Shown piece after piece: positions 26,817-36,629 of a stretch of DNA of 64,000 bases. The notes beneath the pieces were generated by a model. That model worked only from the letters and a program-made list of their open reading frames with translations, was not told the DNA's origin and did not search any database. Origin of the DNA: Melioribacteraceae bacterium (GTDB taxonomy: Bacteria > Bacteroidota > Ignavibacteria > Ignavibacteriales > Melioribacteraceae); NCBI GenBank assembly GCA_016927595.1, contig JAFGMI010000018.1:161697-225696 (forward strand), in the 5' to 3' direction. Position 1 is the stretch's first letter; every line of letters begins with the position of its first letter. The translations under genes were made by a program, and so were the position numbers.

Positions 26817-28175
26817 ATGTATATAGATTCACATGCACATTTGTTTTTTTCGAACTTCGAGAATGATGTTGACGAAGTTTTAAAGAAAGCACAAGATGCC
26901 GGCGTTAAATATATAATAGTACCGGGGACTAATCTGGATACCTCCAGACAAGCAGTTGAATTGTCTCAAAAATACGATAACATATATGCTGCTGTTGGTG
27001 TTCATCCGCATGATACTGCTGAATGGGAAGAAAGCCGGTTATTCGAAATCAGCGAGCTTGTATCCAATCCCAAGGTTGTGGCAATTGGTGAGATTGGTCT
27101 TGATTACTTTTACGACTTTTCTCCAAAGGAGAAACAAATAGCAGCCTTCAGGGATCAGATTGAACTTGCACTGAAGCTTAAATTGCCCATTATTGTTCAT
27201 AACCGGGAATCTAATGAGGATGTTATGAAAATAACACGGGAATTTGCTGGAAGCGGACTAAAAGCACAATTCCACTGTTTTGCAGGTTCCATTTCCGATG
27301 CAAGAGAATTAATTGAAATGGGTCATTTCATCTCCTTTACAGGTAATATCACTTTTGCAAAAGCTGATAATATCAGAAATGTCCTGAAACGAGTGGACCC
27401 AGATAATTTGCTCCTCGAAACTGATTCACCCTTTATGACACCTGCGCCTTACAGGGGACTGAGAAATGAGCCGGCTAACATACCTCTGATTGCAGAAAAA
27501 ATAGCTTCTGTTCATAATCTGACTGTCGAAGATATTGGAAGAACAACCTCATATAATGCTTATAAGTTATTCGGAATAGGTAATAAGATGAAATTAAGTT
27601 ACACATACAAAATCGGCGAGTCGCTGTATATAAACGTTACCAACAGATGTAATGCGGACTGTGTTTTCTGCGATCGTAAAGGAGCTGCTGTGATAAAAGG
27701 TTATAATCTGAAAATGTCAAAAAGTGAAGAACCTCCTCCAGAGACATACATCCGTGAGATCGGTGATCCGAAGAATTACAGGGAAATAGTATTCTGCGGT
27801 TACGGAGAACCAACTATCCGATGGGATGTGGTTAAAAGTATTGCAAAATACGTAAAAGAAAATGGAGGAATTACACGCCTTAATACCGATGGTCATGGTA
27901 ATTATATAAATAAAAAAGATATAACTCCAGAGATGAAAGGGTTGATAGACAGTGTTTCTATAAGCCTAAACTCAACCGATCCGCAGCAGTATGCCGAGCT
28001 GATGCGCGTTGATCCTTATCTCCATGGTGAGATGCTGGATTTTACAAAAAAGGCAAAGGAATATACAAGAGTCATAATGTCGATTGTAGGTCTGAGTGAA
28101 ATTGATGCCCAGAAAGCCAGGAAATTTGTAGTCGAGGAACTAGAGGTTGAATTCAGAGAAAGAGAGTATTTTTAG
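26817..28175 (+). CDS. TatD-family metal nuclease fused to a radical SAM domain
   Basis: 452 residues. The first ~257 are a full TatD metallohydrolase: HAH (SHAHLFF), GVHPHDT, GEIGLDYF, HNRES, HCFAGS and ETDSPFM supply the two-metal site. From Met 258 a short radical SAM domain follows, with the cluster Cys triad C278-x3-C282-x2-C285 (RCNADCVFCD), GYGEPTIR and SVSISLNSTD. TatD-linked radical SAM proteins are usually separate genes next to tatD. An internal ATG at 27588, with AGG a few bases before it, might allow separate translation. The radical SAM substrate is unknown. Confidence 0.9.
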   Translation: MYIDSHAHLFFSNFENDVDEVLKKAQDAGVKYIIVPGTNLDTSRQAVELSQKYDNIYAAVGVHPHDTAEWEESRLFEISELVSNPKVVAIGEIGLDYFYDFSPKEKQIAAFRDQIELALKLKLPIIVHNRESNEDVMKITREFAGSGLKAQFHCFAGSISDARELIEMGHFISFTGNITFAKADNIRNVLKRVDPDNLLLETDSPFMTPAPYRGLRNEPANIPLIAEKIASVHNLTVEDIGRTTSYNAYKLFGIGNKMKLSYTYKIGESLYINVTNRCNADCVFCDRKGAAVIKGYNLKMSKSEEPPPETYIREIGDPKNYREIVFCGYGEPTIRWDVVKSIAKYVKENGGITRLNTDGHGNYINKKDITPEMKGLIDSVSISLNSTDPQQYAELMRVDPYLHGEMLDFTKKAKEYTRVIMSIVGLSEIDAQKARKFVVEELEVEFREREYF

Positions 28176-28179
28176 ATAT

Positions 28180-29028
28180 ATGAAAAACTATAAAACATAT
28201 TCAATAACATTTTTCCCGTTTAACGTAGATGTGGTAAGCGGCAGACTCTGGGAGCTCGATATAACCGGAATAAACGAGGAGGAAAGTTTTCTTAAAATAT
28301 ATACTGGTGAAAATTCGGCCATTATAACAGAAGATTTTGAAAAAGTTCTTGACTCTCTTGTGAATGAAAATTTAATCGAACGATATGAAATTACAGAAGG
28401 CTTTGAAGAGCAGCGTAACTGGAATGAATACTGGGAAAGTAAAAGGAATATTATAAAGGTATCAAAAACACTGGTGATCAGACCATCCTTCAGGGAATAT
28501 CATCCGAGAGAGGGGGAAGTCGTTATTACTCTCGATCCGAAAATGTCATTCGGGACCGGGGAACATGAAACCACCCGATTGTGTCTTCAATTAATTGAAG
28601 AAATAAAACCGGTAAATTCCAAAGTACTTGATGTAGGTTCGGGAACATCTTTACTTGCAATATATGCGGCAAAACTGGGTGCTGCAGATGTAATTGCCGT
28701 TGATAATGACGAATGGTGCCTTGAAAACGGGCTTGAAAATATAAAAGCGAACAAAGTAGAGAATATAGTAAAACCCTTACTCGGAGAAATTGACAGTATT
28801 AATGAGTATGACTTCGATGTAATAATAGCCAACATTAATAAAAATGTATTAAATGAAATAGCGGAAGCTGTTTCCAAAAGAATAAAAAAAACCGGAAAGC
28901 TGATTCTCTCCGGCTTTTACAAATCTGATACTGAAGAAATTACCAGAATATATGAATATTTCTCATTCTCTAAAAATAAAGAACTCTTTTTAAGTGACTG
29001 GGCATCAATTATACTGCAAAAAAACTAA
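28180..29028 (+). CDS. prmA: Ribosomal protein L11 methyltransferase
   Basis: 282 residues from ATG 28180, 4 bases after the TatD-fusion stop. PrmA hallmarks: DPKMSFGTGEHETTRLCLQL, the SAM-binding VLDVGSGTSLLAIYAAKLGA and VIIANINKNVL. It trimethylates ribosomal protein L11. A TTG 11 codons upstream lies inside the previous gene and is less likely. The stop overlaps the end of the marR gene (convergent). Confidence 0.95.
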   Translation: MKNYKTYSITFFPFNVDVVSGRLWELDITGINEEESFLKIYTGENSAIITEDFEKVLDSLVNENLIERYEITEGFEEQRNWNEYWESKRNIIKVSKTLVIRPSFREYHPREGEVVITLDPKMSFGTGEHETTRLCLQLIEEIKPVNSKVLDVGSGTSLLAIYAAKLGAADVIAVDNDEWCLENGLENIKANKVENIVKPLLGEIDSINEYDFDVIIANINKNVLNEIAEAVSKRIKKTGKLILSGFYKSDTEEITRIYEYFSFSKNKELFLSDWASIILQKN

Positions 29029-29447
29029 CTGCTTATTTTTTCAAGCAATCTTACTAGTTCCCTTTTTTCATCTTCAGTAAGATCTTTCATAGAATCACTT
29101 AATCCCGAAATGTATTCAGGAAAAAGCTTATCAATTTTCTCTTTACCCTTTTCAGTAAGCTCTGCATTTATTATCCTGCGGTCCTTTTTAGAAGGCACTC
29201 GTTTAACAAGTTCTTCCTTTTCCAGATTATCCACAACGCAGGTAATATTTGCACCGGTTACTAATAGTTCTTCGCTAATCCTTTTCAGTGGAATAGGACC
29301 TGTTTTCATCAGAACTTCCAGCACATGAAACTGTGGAGCGGTTAAATTATGGGTATACATCTGTCTGGAGTGAGCTTTTTTTACAGAATCGAAAGCGTGA
29401 TTAAGTTTATCCCAGACTTCTAGTACAGTGTTATTGGTTTTTTCCAT
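29025..29447 (-). CDS. MarR-family transcriptional regulator
   Basis: 140 residues with the winged helix-turn-helix of MarR: LTAPQFHVLEVLMKTG, ISEELLVTGANITCVVDNLE, then the wing VPSKKDRRIINAELTEKGKE. It probably binds a palindrome in its own upstream region (29448-29853), which it shares with the menaquinone cluster start. Whether it senses phenolic or oxidative signals is unknown. Confidence 0.92.
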   Translation of the reverse strand: MEKTNNTVLEVWDKLNHAFDSVKKAHSRQMYTHNLTAPQFHVLEVLMKTGPIPLKRISEELLVTGANITCVVDNLEKEELVKRVPSKKDRRIINAELTEKGKEKIDKLFPEYISGLSDSMKDLTEDEKRELVRLLEKISS

Positions 29448-29853
29448 CTTACCCTCACCTAAAAGTTAGAGTTATAATTCAATTAGTTATTGTATTTGTG
29501 CAGCAGCCCTCCCAGTTGACCGCCACCTTAGGATAAGATATTTTTATTCCCGCTTACGAAGTAAATATAAATAAAATCATTTTAAATAGAAAAAAATAAT
29601 AACACTATATAGTACATGAGTTAATACTAAATAATCTGTTTTTATTTAATTTTCGTACTTTTATTATTCAATTATAAACTAGGGTGACTTACATCACAAT
29701 AATTATTAAACATATTAAATAATTCGATTTAAATACTAATTCCAAATCAACAGAGGTTATTCATTTTTGATGAAAGAAAAACTATATTACAGAGTTGTGA
29801 TAAAAGATATAAAGATGCAAATAGAAATAGAACTTTAAATCACCAAAAGACGA
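29448..29853. other. Divergent intergenic region between marR and menF
   Basis: About 400 AT-rich bases expected to hold promoters for both genes. A 22-codon frame (29770-29838) lies just upstream of menF but has no homology I can see. No operator palindrome stands out. Confidence 0.4.
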
Positions 29854-31275
29854 TTGATAAATAAAAATGGTTTTGGATTGCGAATAAATACTGAAGATAT
29901 CAAACAACTATTTAAAGAAGCCAATGCAACTGACAACAGTAAGATTATTAGTTTTGCCAGTGGTACAGATGAAATACATTATTCCAGTTTACTGCAAAAC
30001 CTTGACAGTTTTTCAGTAAAATACTTTTACACCTCTACACCTGAAGCAGGCTTAAAATTTTTAGGAATAGAATCTATTCTGGATATAAATGAAACCGGTG
30101 AAAGGCGTGTACAAAATACTTCTGAAAAAATATCCTCATTAAATATTAAACACTATAATAATTTCGATAAATTCGGTCTGCAGTCTATGCCTTTATTTTT
30201 AGGGGGCATGAAGTTTTCTCCTAATGAATCAGATGATCTCTGGAACGAATACAGTGATTCTGAATGGTTTATTCCGCGGATACTTTTTATTACCATTGCG
30301 ACAAATTCATACATTATACTTAATTTCAGCAACGAAACCTTTTCAGAGCAGGATGTAAATAATTCAATAAACCTGGTGGAGAAACTAATATCTTCATCAG
30401 CATCTCAGAAAACAAATTTGAATTGCAGCATATTATCCAGCAATTATGACGATACTCTAGAAAGAATGCTTTGGATGCAGCAGGTAACCAAAGCACTTGA
30501 TCAAATAAATAAAGGCAAATTTCACAAAATTGTGTTATCCAGACAGGTACATCTGCAGTTAAGCTGCAAACCTCATTTCAGCGCTTTATTCGAAAAACTT
30601 GAAAACGATTTCCCAAGATGTTACATATTTGCATTCAGGAAAAATGATTCCACTTTTTTCGGAGCATCACCGGAAAAATTGGCAAAAATTTCCTCCGGCT
30701 GGGTTGAAGCAGATGCGTTAGCCGGTTCAATAAGAAGAGGAGAAACACCTGAAGAAGACGAAAGCTTAGCTAACGAGTTGTTAAACAGTCAGAAAAATCT
30801 AAATGAGCAAAGAGCGGTTGTTGAATTTATTAAAAGCTCTTTCGAAGAGTTTGCAGAAGAAATAAATTTCAGCGAAAAACCTGTAATCAGAAAGCTGCCA
30901 AATATTCAGCACTTATGGACACCGATAAGAGCTAAGCTTAAAGGGAACAAATCCGTTTTATCTCTGCTGAAAGATATTCATCCCACACCGGCAATTTGCG
31001 GTGTGCCATGGACAAATGCCCTTGTTTCTATAAAGGAAATGGAGAAACACTCGAGAGGTTTATTTGCAGGGATGGTCGGCTGGTTTAATTTAGAGAACGA
31101 GGGAGAGTTTGTAGTTGCTATAAGATCCGCTCTTGCAAAAGAAAATAATATCTATGCTTTAGCCGGCTGTGGTATCGTTGAAGGTTCAGATCCTGAAAAT
31201 GAGTATAGAGAGGCTGAGCTTAAACTGAAACCTATCCTGTCGCTCTTCAGCCATGAAGAAATTTATCAATCATAA
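29854..31275 (+). CDS. menF: Isochorismate synthase
   Basis: 473 residues. The chorismate-binding C-terminal half shows KIVLSRQVHL, FGASPEKLAK, HPTPAICGVPW and GCGIVEGSDPENEYREAELK, which place it in the MenF/EntC group. It converts chorismate to isochorismate, first step of menaquinone synthesis. The start is taken as TTG 29854 because no ATG or GTG fits in frame; the true N-terminus may differ slightly. It heads the men cluster and overlaps menD by 23 bp. Confidence 0.93.
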   Translation: MINKNGFGLRINTEDIKQLFKEANATDNSKIISFASGTDEIHYSSLLQNLDSFSVKYFYTSTPEAGLKFLGIESILDINETGERRVQNTSEKISSLNIKHYNNFDKFGLQSMPLFLGGMKFSPNESDDLWNEYSDSEWFIPRILFITIATNSYIILNFSNETFSEQDVNNSINLVEKLISSSASQKTNLNCSILSSNYDDTLERMLWMQQVTKALDQINKGKFHKIVLSRQVHLQLSCKPHFSALFEKLENDFPRCYIFAFRKNDSTFFGASPEKLAKISSGWVEADALAGSIRRGETPEEDESLANELLNSQKNLNEQRAVVEFIKSSFEEFAEEINFSEKPVIRKLPNIQHLWTPIRAKLKGNKSVLSLLKDIHPTPAICGVPWTNALVSIKEMEKHSRGLFAGMVGWFNLENEGEFVVAIRSALAKENNIYALAGCGIVEGSDPENEYREAELKLKPILSLFSHEEIYQS

Positions 31276-33022
31276 TTTTTTACTTGCCGACTACGTAGTA
31301 AGGAGTCTGCTTAAAATCGGCGTGAGGGATGTTGTTATATCACCAGGTTCCAGGAGCACTCCGCTCGTTCAGGCAGCATCGCAGCATAAAAAACTTAAAA
31401 AGCATGTAGTAATTGATGAGCGATCAAATGCCTATTTCGCGCTGGGACTGGCAAAATCAGGAGGAAAACCCGTTGCTGTTGTAACGACCTCGGGGACTGC
31501 AGTTGCAGAGCTTTACCCTGCTGTAATTGAAGCCTACTACCAAAGGATTCCTTTAATTATCTGCAGCGCCGATCGCCCCGAGCACTTGATTAATAAAGGA
31601 GCAAATCAAACAATAGACCAGAGGAATATATTCGCCAACCACATCAAATGTTTTGTCGATTCTGGTGTCTGCAGACCGCATATTAATTATTTCAAAAATC
31701 TAAACAAGAAACTTCAAATTGCTTTTGATAAACTTATACATGAAGATCGGGGACCGGTTCAGTTAAATCTAAGGTTTGAAAAACCGCTGGAAAAATCCTC
31801 TTCTACTTTAACCCTATCGGGTCAGCGAATTATACAAATTTATAATATGCTGCCCAAAGCAGAGCGAAAGAAAAAAATTTTCGTCCATAACAATCAAAAA
31901 TTTCTTGAAACTATATCACGCGCAGAAAGAAAATTGATTATGATAGGTCCGGCACTGCCATTAAGTGTCGATAAATACACAATCCTGAAAATCGCAAAAG
32001 AATTGAATGCTCTTATAATATATGACGGATTATCGGGATTAAGATATGGATCCGAGATAAGTAATTTTATACTTCATAATGCAACGGCATTCGCCCGTAA
32101 CCGAAGCTTTTTAGATAAGTTTGATGCTGACTTAATATTACAATTTAACGACGCCCCTACTTCAAACATTCTGCAGTATTTCTTCAAGAATTCCAGAGCA
32201 TATAAAGTATTGATAAACGAGTCGGGTGATGTTAAAGACCCTTCCGGAAGTTATAATAAAATGCTGAGAATGAGCAGTAAAGAATTCCTCTCTTTATTAA
32301 CAAGCGGAAGAAATAAAACCTATAATAATTACGACCCGAAATGGTATAATGATTTAATAACATTAAATAAAAGTTCACAGCAGTTAAAAGAAAAGTATAT
32401 ATACAGAAAAAAGTATCCATCGGAGCCCAGAATCGTAAAGGAGTTAACAGACACAGTACCGAGCGGATCAAAAATTATGATTTCGAACAGCCTGCCGCCG
32501 AGGGATTTTGATTATTTCGGTGATTGCTCGGAAAAGCAAATCCGCATATTTCATAACAGAGGAACCAGCGGAATAGACGGTATTATCTCAACGGCAGCCG
32601 GAGTTATAAATTATGACGGCGACAAAGGATTTTTAGTAATCGGCGACATTGCATTTGCTCACGATTTAAATGGTTTATGGCTGCTAAGCAGATATAAAAT
32701 TCCGCTGAAAATAATTTTAATCAACAATGGGGGCGGTTCTATTTTTGAAATGCTGCCTGTTTTCAGAGAAAAACTTGACTTTGGAAAGTATTTCAAAGTA
32801 CCTTCAGGCATTAACTACAGAGCAATTACCAGATCATTTAATGGATATTATAAAAAAATTAATAGTTGGTCCGAATTCAGAAATGAACTCAGTAAGAGGC
32901 ACTCTACATTCTCCGTTCTCGAAATAAAAAGTAATAGTCTCGAGTCACATAACACAAGACTTTACTACTGGGAAAAAGTTATATCCGCTACGGAGAGATT
33001 TATTAATGAAGATACCTATTGA
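31253..33022 (+). CDS. menD: SEPHCHC synthase (MenD)
   Basis: 589 residues, a thiamine diphosphate enzyme. N-terminal VVISPGSRSTPLVQAA, the catalytic-site region VVTTSGTAVAELYPAVIEA and the C-terminal GDIAFAHDLNGLWLL then IILINNGGGSIFEMLP are typical of MenD. It joins 2-oxoglutarate to isochorismate. ATG 31253 overlaps the end of menF and the gene end overlaps menH by 17 bp, so translation is coupled through the cluster. Confidence 0.97.
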   Translation: MKKFINHNFLLADYVVRSLLKIGVRDVVISPGSRSTPLVQAASQHKKLKKHVVIDERSNAYFALGLAKSGGKPVAVVTTSGTAVAELYPAVIEAYYQRIPLIICSADRPEHLINKGANQTIDQRNIFANHIKCFVDSGVCRPHINYFKNLNKKLQIAFDKLIHEDRGPVQLNLRFEKPLEKSSSTLTLSGQRIIQIYNMLPKAERKKKIFVHNNQKFLETISRAERKLIMIGPALPLSVDKYTILKIAKELNALIIYDGLSGLRYGSEISNFILHNATAFARNRSFLDKFDADLILQFNDAPTSNILQYFFKNSRAYKVLINESGDVKDPSGSYNKMLRMSSKEFLSLLTSGRNKTYNNYDPKWYNDLITLNKSSQQLKEKYIYRKKYPSEPRIVKELTDTVPSGSKIMISNSLPPRDFDYFGDCSEKQIRIFHNRGTSGIDGIISTAAGVINYDGDKGFLVIGDIAFAHDLNGLWLLSRYKIPLKIILINNGGGSIFEMLPVFREKLDFGKYFKVPSGINYRAITRSFNGYYKKINSWSEFRNELSKRHSTFSVLEIKSNSLESHNTRLYYWEKVISATERFINEDTY

Positions 33023-33839
33023 TAATATTCATATTTATTGTTCCTTTCACCCGGAGAATTTAGACAACCTAAAAATTCCAGTGTTGTTTCTTCACGGCTT
33101 TACGGGCAGTGGTAACGACTGGAATGAAATTATCCGAATGTCAGGCAGCAATTTTTATCCTGTTGCTATAGACTTAATTGGTCATGGCAAATCTTCGGCG
33201 CCTGCTGATCTTAAATATTATTCCGCTGATTCAATATCAGACCAGATTAAAAAAGTATTCGATCATTTGGGTTTTTCAAAAGCAGTGCTTTGCGGCTACT
33301 CTCTGGGCGGCAGAGCTTCTTTAAGTTTTTATAATAAATATCCCGCCTGCGTTTCAGGACTTGTTCTGGAAAGCAGTACAGCAGGGATCCCCGACTCAGC
33401 CGACAGAAAACAAAGAATGGAAAGTGACCGGAATTTATCAGCACTGATTTCCGAAGTAGGTTTAGAACAGTTTTTCGACCAGTGGTATGATCAGCAGTTA
33501 TTTGCCTCATTGAAATTCAAGCTTTCAGAAAAATTCAGCGAATTTAAAAAGACCAGAACAGAGTACAATAATATTACCGGACTTGTAAATATTCTAAAAG
33601 GATTCGGAACAGGATCAATGCCGGATTATTGGAGTATTCTAAAGAATATTGATATACCCGTACTTCTTATTTGCGGAGAGCTGGATAAAAAATACTGCTC
33701 GATAAATGAAGAAATGCACCGCCTGGTAAAAAATTCATCACTGAAAATTATTAAAAATTCCGGACACAACACTCACCTCGAAAATCCTTCGGAATTTGTA
33801 TCTTTAATTAATAATTTTTTACGAAATTATTTCACGTAG
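33006..33839 (+). CDS. menH: SHCHC synthase, alpha/beta hydrolase (MenH)
   Basis: 277 residues. Oxyanion region LFLHGFTGSGNDWNE, nucleophile Ser 99 in CGYSLGGRAS, acid Asp in ICGELDKKY and His in NSGHNTHLENP form the complete triad. By position between menD and menB it should remove pyruvate from SEPHCHC to give SHCHC. As an alpha/beta hydrolase its identity rests partly on context. Confidence 0.9.
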   Translation: MKIPIDNIHIYCSFHPENLDNLKIPVLFLHGFTGSGNDWNEIIRMSGSNFYPVAIDLIGHGKSSAPADLKYYSADSISDQIKKVFDHLGFSKAVLCGYSLGGRASLSFYNKYPACVSGLVLESSTAGIPDSADRKQRMESDRNLSALISEVGLEQFFDQWYDQQLFASLKFKLSEKFSEFKKTRTEYNNITGLVNILKGFGTGSMPDYWSILKNIDIPVLLICGELDKKYCSINEEMHRLVKNSSLKIIKNSGHNTHLENPSEFVSLINNFLRNYFT

Positions 33840-33872
33840 TACATTGTTTTAAATTTTAAAGAGGATTTTGAT

Positions 33873-34706
33873 ATGTCTCACAAATGGCTCAAGGTTAAAG
33901 ATTACAAAGATATCATTTATGAAAAAATGGATGGTATTGCCCGGATAACAATTAACAGACCTGAAGTAAGAAACGCTTTCCGCCCAGAAACGGTACTTGA
34001 AATGCACGATGCATTTAACGATGCACGCGAAGATGCTGAAGTAGGAGTTGTTCTGCTAACAGGAGCGGGTCCATCAAGAGATGGTAAATATGCGTTTTGT
34101 TCTGGTGGAGATCAGAAGATAAGAGGTGATCAAGGTTACGTTGGGGCGGATGGCGTGCCGCGGCTTAATATTCTTGATGTGCAGAAACAGATCAGAAGCA
34201 TCCCCAAACCCGTTATTGCGCTTGTTGCCGGTTATGCCATAGGAGGCGGACATGTACTTCATGTTATGTGCGATTTAACTATCGCAGCCGATAATGCGGT
34301 TTTTGGTCAGACTGGTCCTAAAGTGGGCAGCTTTGACGGTGGTTTTGGCGCCAGCTTCCTGGCAAGGAGTGTCGGACAAAAACGTGCACGTGAAATCTGG
34401 TATCTTTGCAGGCAGTATAATGCCAAAGAAGCTTACGAAATGGGTTTGATTAATAAAATTGTGCCCGTAGATCAATTGCAGGAAGAGGGAATTAATTGGG
34501 CTAAGGAAATTCTTGAAAAAAGTCCACTTGCTATCAGACTGCTTAAATCTGCGTTCAATGCGGAACTGGATGGACAAAGCGGTATACAGGAATTAGCCGG
34601 TAACGCTACCCTGCTTTATTATATGTCCGACGAAGCTCAGGAAGGTAAAAATGCTTATGTACAAAAGAGGAAACCGGATTTCTCAAAATTTCCAAGAGTC
34701 CCATAA
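33873..34706 (+). CDS. menB: 1,4-dihydroxy-2-naphthoyl-CoA synthase
   Basis: 277 residues of the crotonase family. It contains [15 protein letters not shown], the active-site loop [17 protein letters not shown] and the oxyanion region [19 protein letters not shown], the MenB pattern. It closes the second ring of the naphthoate. A ribosome site AGAGG precedes ATG 33873. Gaps to menH and menA are 33 and 18 bp. Confidence 0.97.
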   Translation: MSHKWLKVKDYKDIIYEKMDGIARITINRPEVRNAFRPETVLEMHDAFNDAREDAEVGVVLLTGAGPSRDGKYAFCSGGDQKIRGDQGYVGADGVPRLNILDVQKQIRSIPKPVIALVAGYAIGGGHVLHVMCDLTIAADNAVFGQTGPKVGSFDGGFGASFLARSVGQKRAREIWYLCRQYNAKEAYEMGLINKIVPVDQLQEEGINWAKEILEKSPLAIRLLKSAFNAELDGQSGIQELAGNATLLYYMSDEAQEGKNAYVQKRKPDFSKFPRVP

Positions 34707-34724
34707 AACAAAAGTGTTTTATAA

Positions 34725-35600
34725 ATGACAAAGTTAAACAGCTGGATATTAGCAAGCCGACCTAAAACTTTATTGGCTGCGTTCGTTCCGGTATTAATCG
34801 GAAGTGCAATGGCTTATAACGACAGCAGCTTTAAGCCTATCGCTGCTTTAATAGCATTACTCTGCTCAGTGTTGATTCAAATAGGGACAAATTTTGTAAA
34901 TGATCTTTATGACTTCCTCGCAGGTACAGATAAAAAGGACAGGCTTGGACCGGCACGCGTTCTGGCATCAGGTTTAATCTCAGTTACTGAAATGAAGATC
35001 GGAATAGCAATGGTTTTTTTAGTCTCTTTTATACTCGGCATGTACCTGGTCTTTGTTAGCAGTTGGATTACTTTTTTCGTGGGAATTATTTCCATAATGG
35101 CAGGCTTTGCTTACACAGCGGGTCCGTTCCCTTTGGCATATAAAGGACTTGGTGATATATTCGTTTTTATTTTTTTCGGATTTGTTGGTACAATCGGCAC
35201 ATACTACGTGCAGACAAAGATAGTAACTGAATTCGTTTTTTGGGCGTCAGTACCTGTAGGAGCTTTAATAACTAATATTCTTGTCATAAATAATTACCGT
35301 GATATTGACGAAGACAAGCTGGCAGGTAAAAATACGCTTGCCGTTAGGTTCGGCAAAACTTTCACGCGAGTGCAGTATACTGGTTTTATAATCATTTCAT
35401 ATTTAGTCCCGATAATTGCATTTGTTACTTATAAAAATAACTGGCTGATCTTTCTCCCTTATTTAACAATTCCGGTTGCTTATAAACTTGTTAGAATGAT
35501 ATACAGTTTCGAAGGAAGTGAACTAAACAAAACACTGGAATTAACGGCAAAATTCTCAGCAGTATATGGTTTGCTATTTGCCGTTGGAATTCTTGTATGA
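34725..35600 (+). CDS. menA: 1,4-dihydroxy-2-naphthoate polyprenyltransferase
   Basis: 291 residues, about eight or nine membrane helices. The two Asp-rich motifs of UbiA-type prenyltransferases are seen: NFVNDLYDFLAGTDKKDR and NNYRDIDEDKLAGKNTLAVR. It attaches the isoprenoid tail at the inner membrane. The stop overlaps the menC start (ATGA). Confidence 0.96.
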   Translation: MTKLNSWILASRPKTLLAAFVPVLIGSAMAYNDSSFKPIAALIALLCSVLIQIGTNFVNDLYDFLAGTDKKDRLGPARVLASGLISVTEMKIGIAMVFLVSFILGMYLVFVSSWITFFVGIISIMAGFAYTAGPFPLAYKGLGDIFVFIFFGFVGTIGTYYVQTKIVTEFVFWASVPVGALITNILVINNYRDIDEDKLAGKNTLAVRFGKTFTRVQYTGFIIISYLVPIIAFVTYKNNWLIFLPYLTIPVAYKLVRMIYSFEGSELNKTLELTAKFSAVYGLLFAVGILV

Positions 35601-36619
35601 TAATTCGTCAATTAAAATATCAGATCTGTTCTTCAGAGTTTAATAGACCGGTAATAACGCAAAAACTTATTACAAACCACAAAAGCTGCATTTTCGTAAA
35701 AATTGAAACCCAGGAGGGAAAGAATTCTATAGGAGAATGCTCACCGCTTCCCAATTTCAGTATTGATACTATTCCACAAGCTGAGAATGAGATAAAAGCA
35801 TTACAAGAAAAGATCGGTTCCGGATTAATAGTTGATATGGAGGCTTATCTTAAAGGTATTACTCATATACCATCGCTGCGGTTTTCATTGGAACAGGCAA
35901 TTCATAAACCAGATACGGATAATTCAATGCGAATACCTGTAAACGAAATGATAGGCATTTCTTCAGTAAACAAAACACTAGAAAGAATAAATAGTGCTGT
36001 TGACAAGGGAATTCTAACCATCAAGTTGAAGTTAGATGCAAATAGTTTTTTAAACGAAATTGAACGGATAAAAGTAATAAGAAACGATTTCCCACAAATC
36101 AACATAAGGTTAGATCTCAATGGATTATGGAGTTTTCGGCAGGCACAAAAATATATACCGCTACTCTCGGAATTCGGGATCGAATATGTTGAACAACCTG
36201 TTGCAGACATTGATGACCTGATTGAATTATCGAAGCTTAGTAATATTCAGATTGCCGCTGATGAATCTGTGAAAACATATGATGATGCCGTTAAATTTCT
36301 GGATGATAGCGAAATAAAGCATTTAGTCATTAAACCTATGACAATCGGATTTCGTGAATCATTAAAAATAATCGAACATGCAAACGAAATTAAAAAGTTT
36401 GTAATCGTTTCTTCGTTGTTTGAGACTAATATCGGAAGAAATGCACTTTTATACTTAGCATCGAAAACAAAACATAATCTAGCCCACGGTTTAGCCGTTT
36501 ATTCCAAAATCGGAAATGCTTTAATTGATAACTTGTTTGAAATCCGCGGAGGATTTATAGAGCACAATTACACTAAAAACATTAACGATATATTAACTGA
36601 AATTAATTTTGGGGAATAA
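35597..36619 (+). CDS. menC: o-Succinylbenzoate synthase
   Basis: 340 residues of the enolase superfamily. The Lys pair region is TIKLKLDAN, the metal ligands lie in IRLDLNGLWSF, EYVEQPVADI and IAADESVKTY, and the second-half Lys is in VIKPMTIGF. It dehydrates SHCHC to o-succinylbenzoate. It overlaps menA by 4 bp and lies just before menE. Confidence 0.93.
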   Translation: MIIRQLKYQICSSEFNRPVITQKLITNHKSCIFVKIETQEGKNSIGECSPLPNFSIDTIPQAENEIKALQEKIGSGLIVDMEAYLKGITHIPSLRFSLEQAIHKPDTDNSMRIPVNEMIGISSVNKTLERINSAVDKGILTIKLKLDANSFLNEIERIKVIRNDFPQINIRLDLNGLWSFRQAQKYIPLLSEFGIEYVEQPVADIDDLIELSKLSNIQIAADESVKTYDDAVKFLDDSEIKHLVIKPMTIGFRESLKIIEHANEIKKFVIVSSLFETNIGRNALLYLASKTKHNLAHGLAVYSKIGNALIDNLFEIRGGFIEHNYTKNINDILTEINFGE

Positions 36620-36629
36620 ATTTATCCAT

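Noticed and set aside
29770..29838. 22-codon upstream frame before menF
   Set aside because: MKEKLYYRVVIKDIKMQIEI is lysine- and isoleucine-rich as expected by chance in AT-rich DNA, with no strong ribosome site and no regulatory logic.
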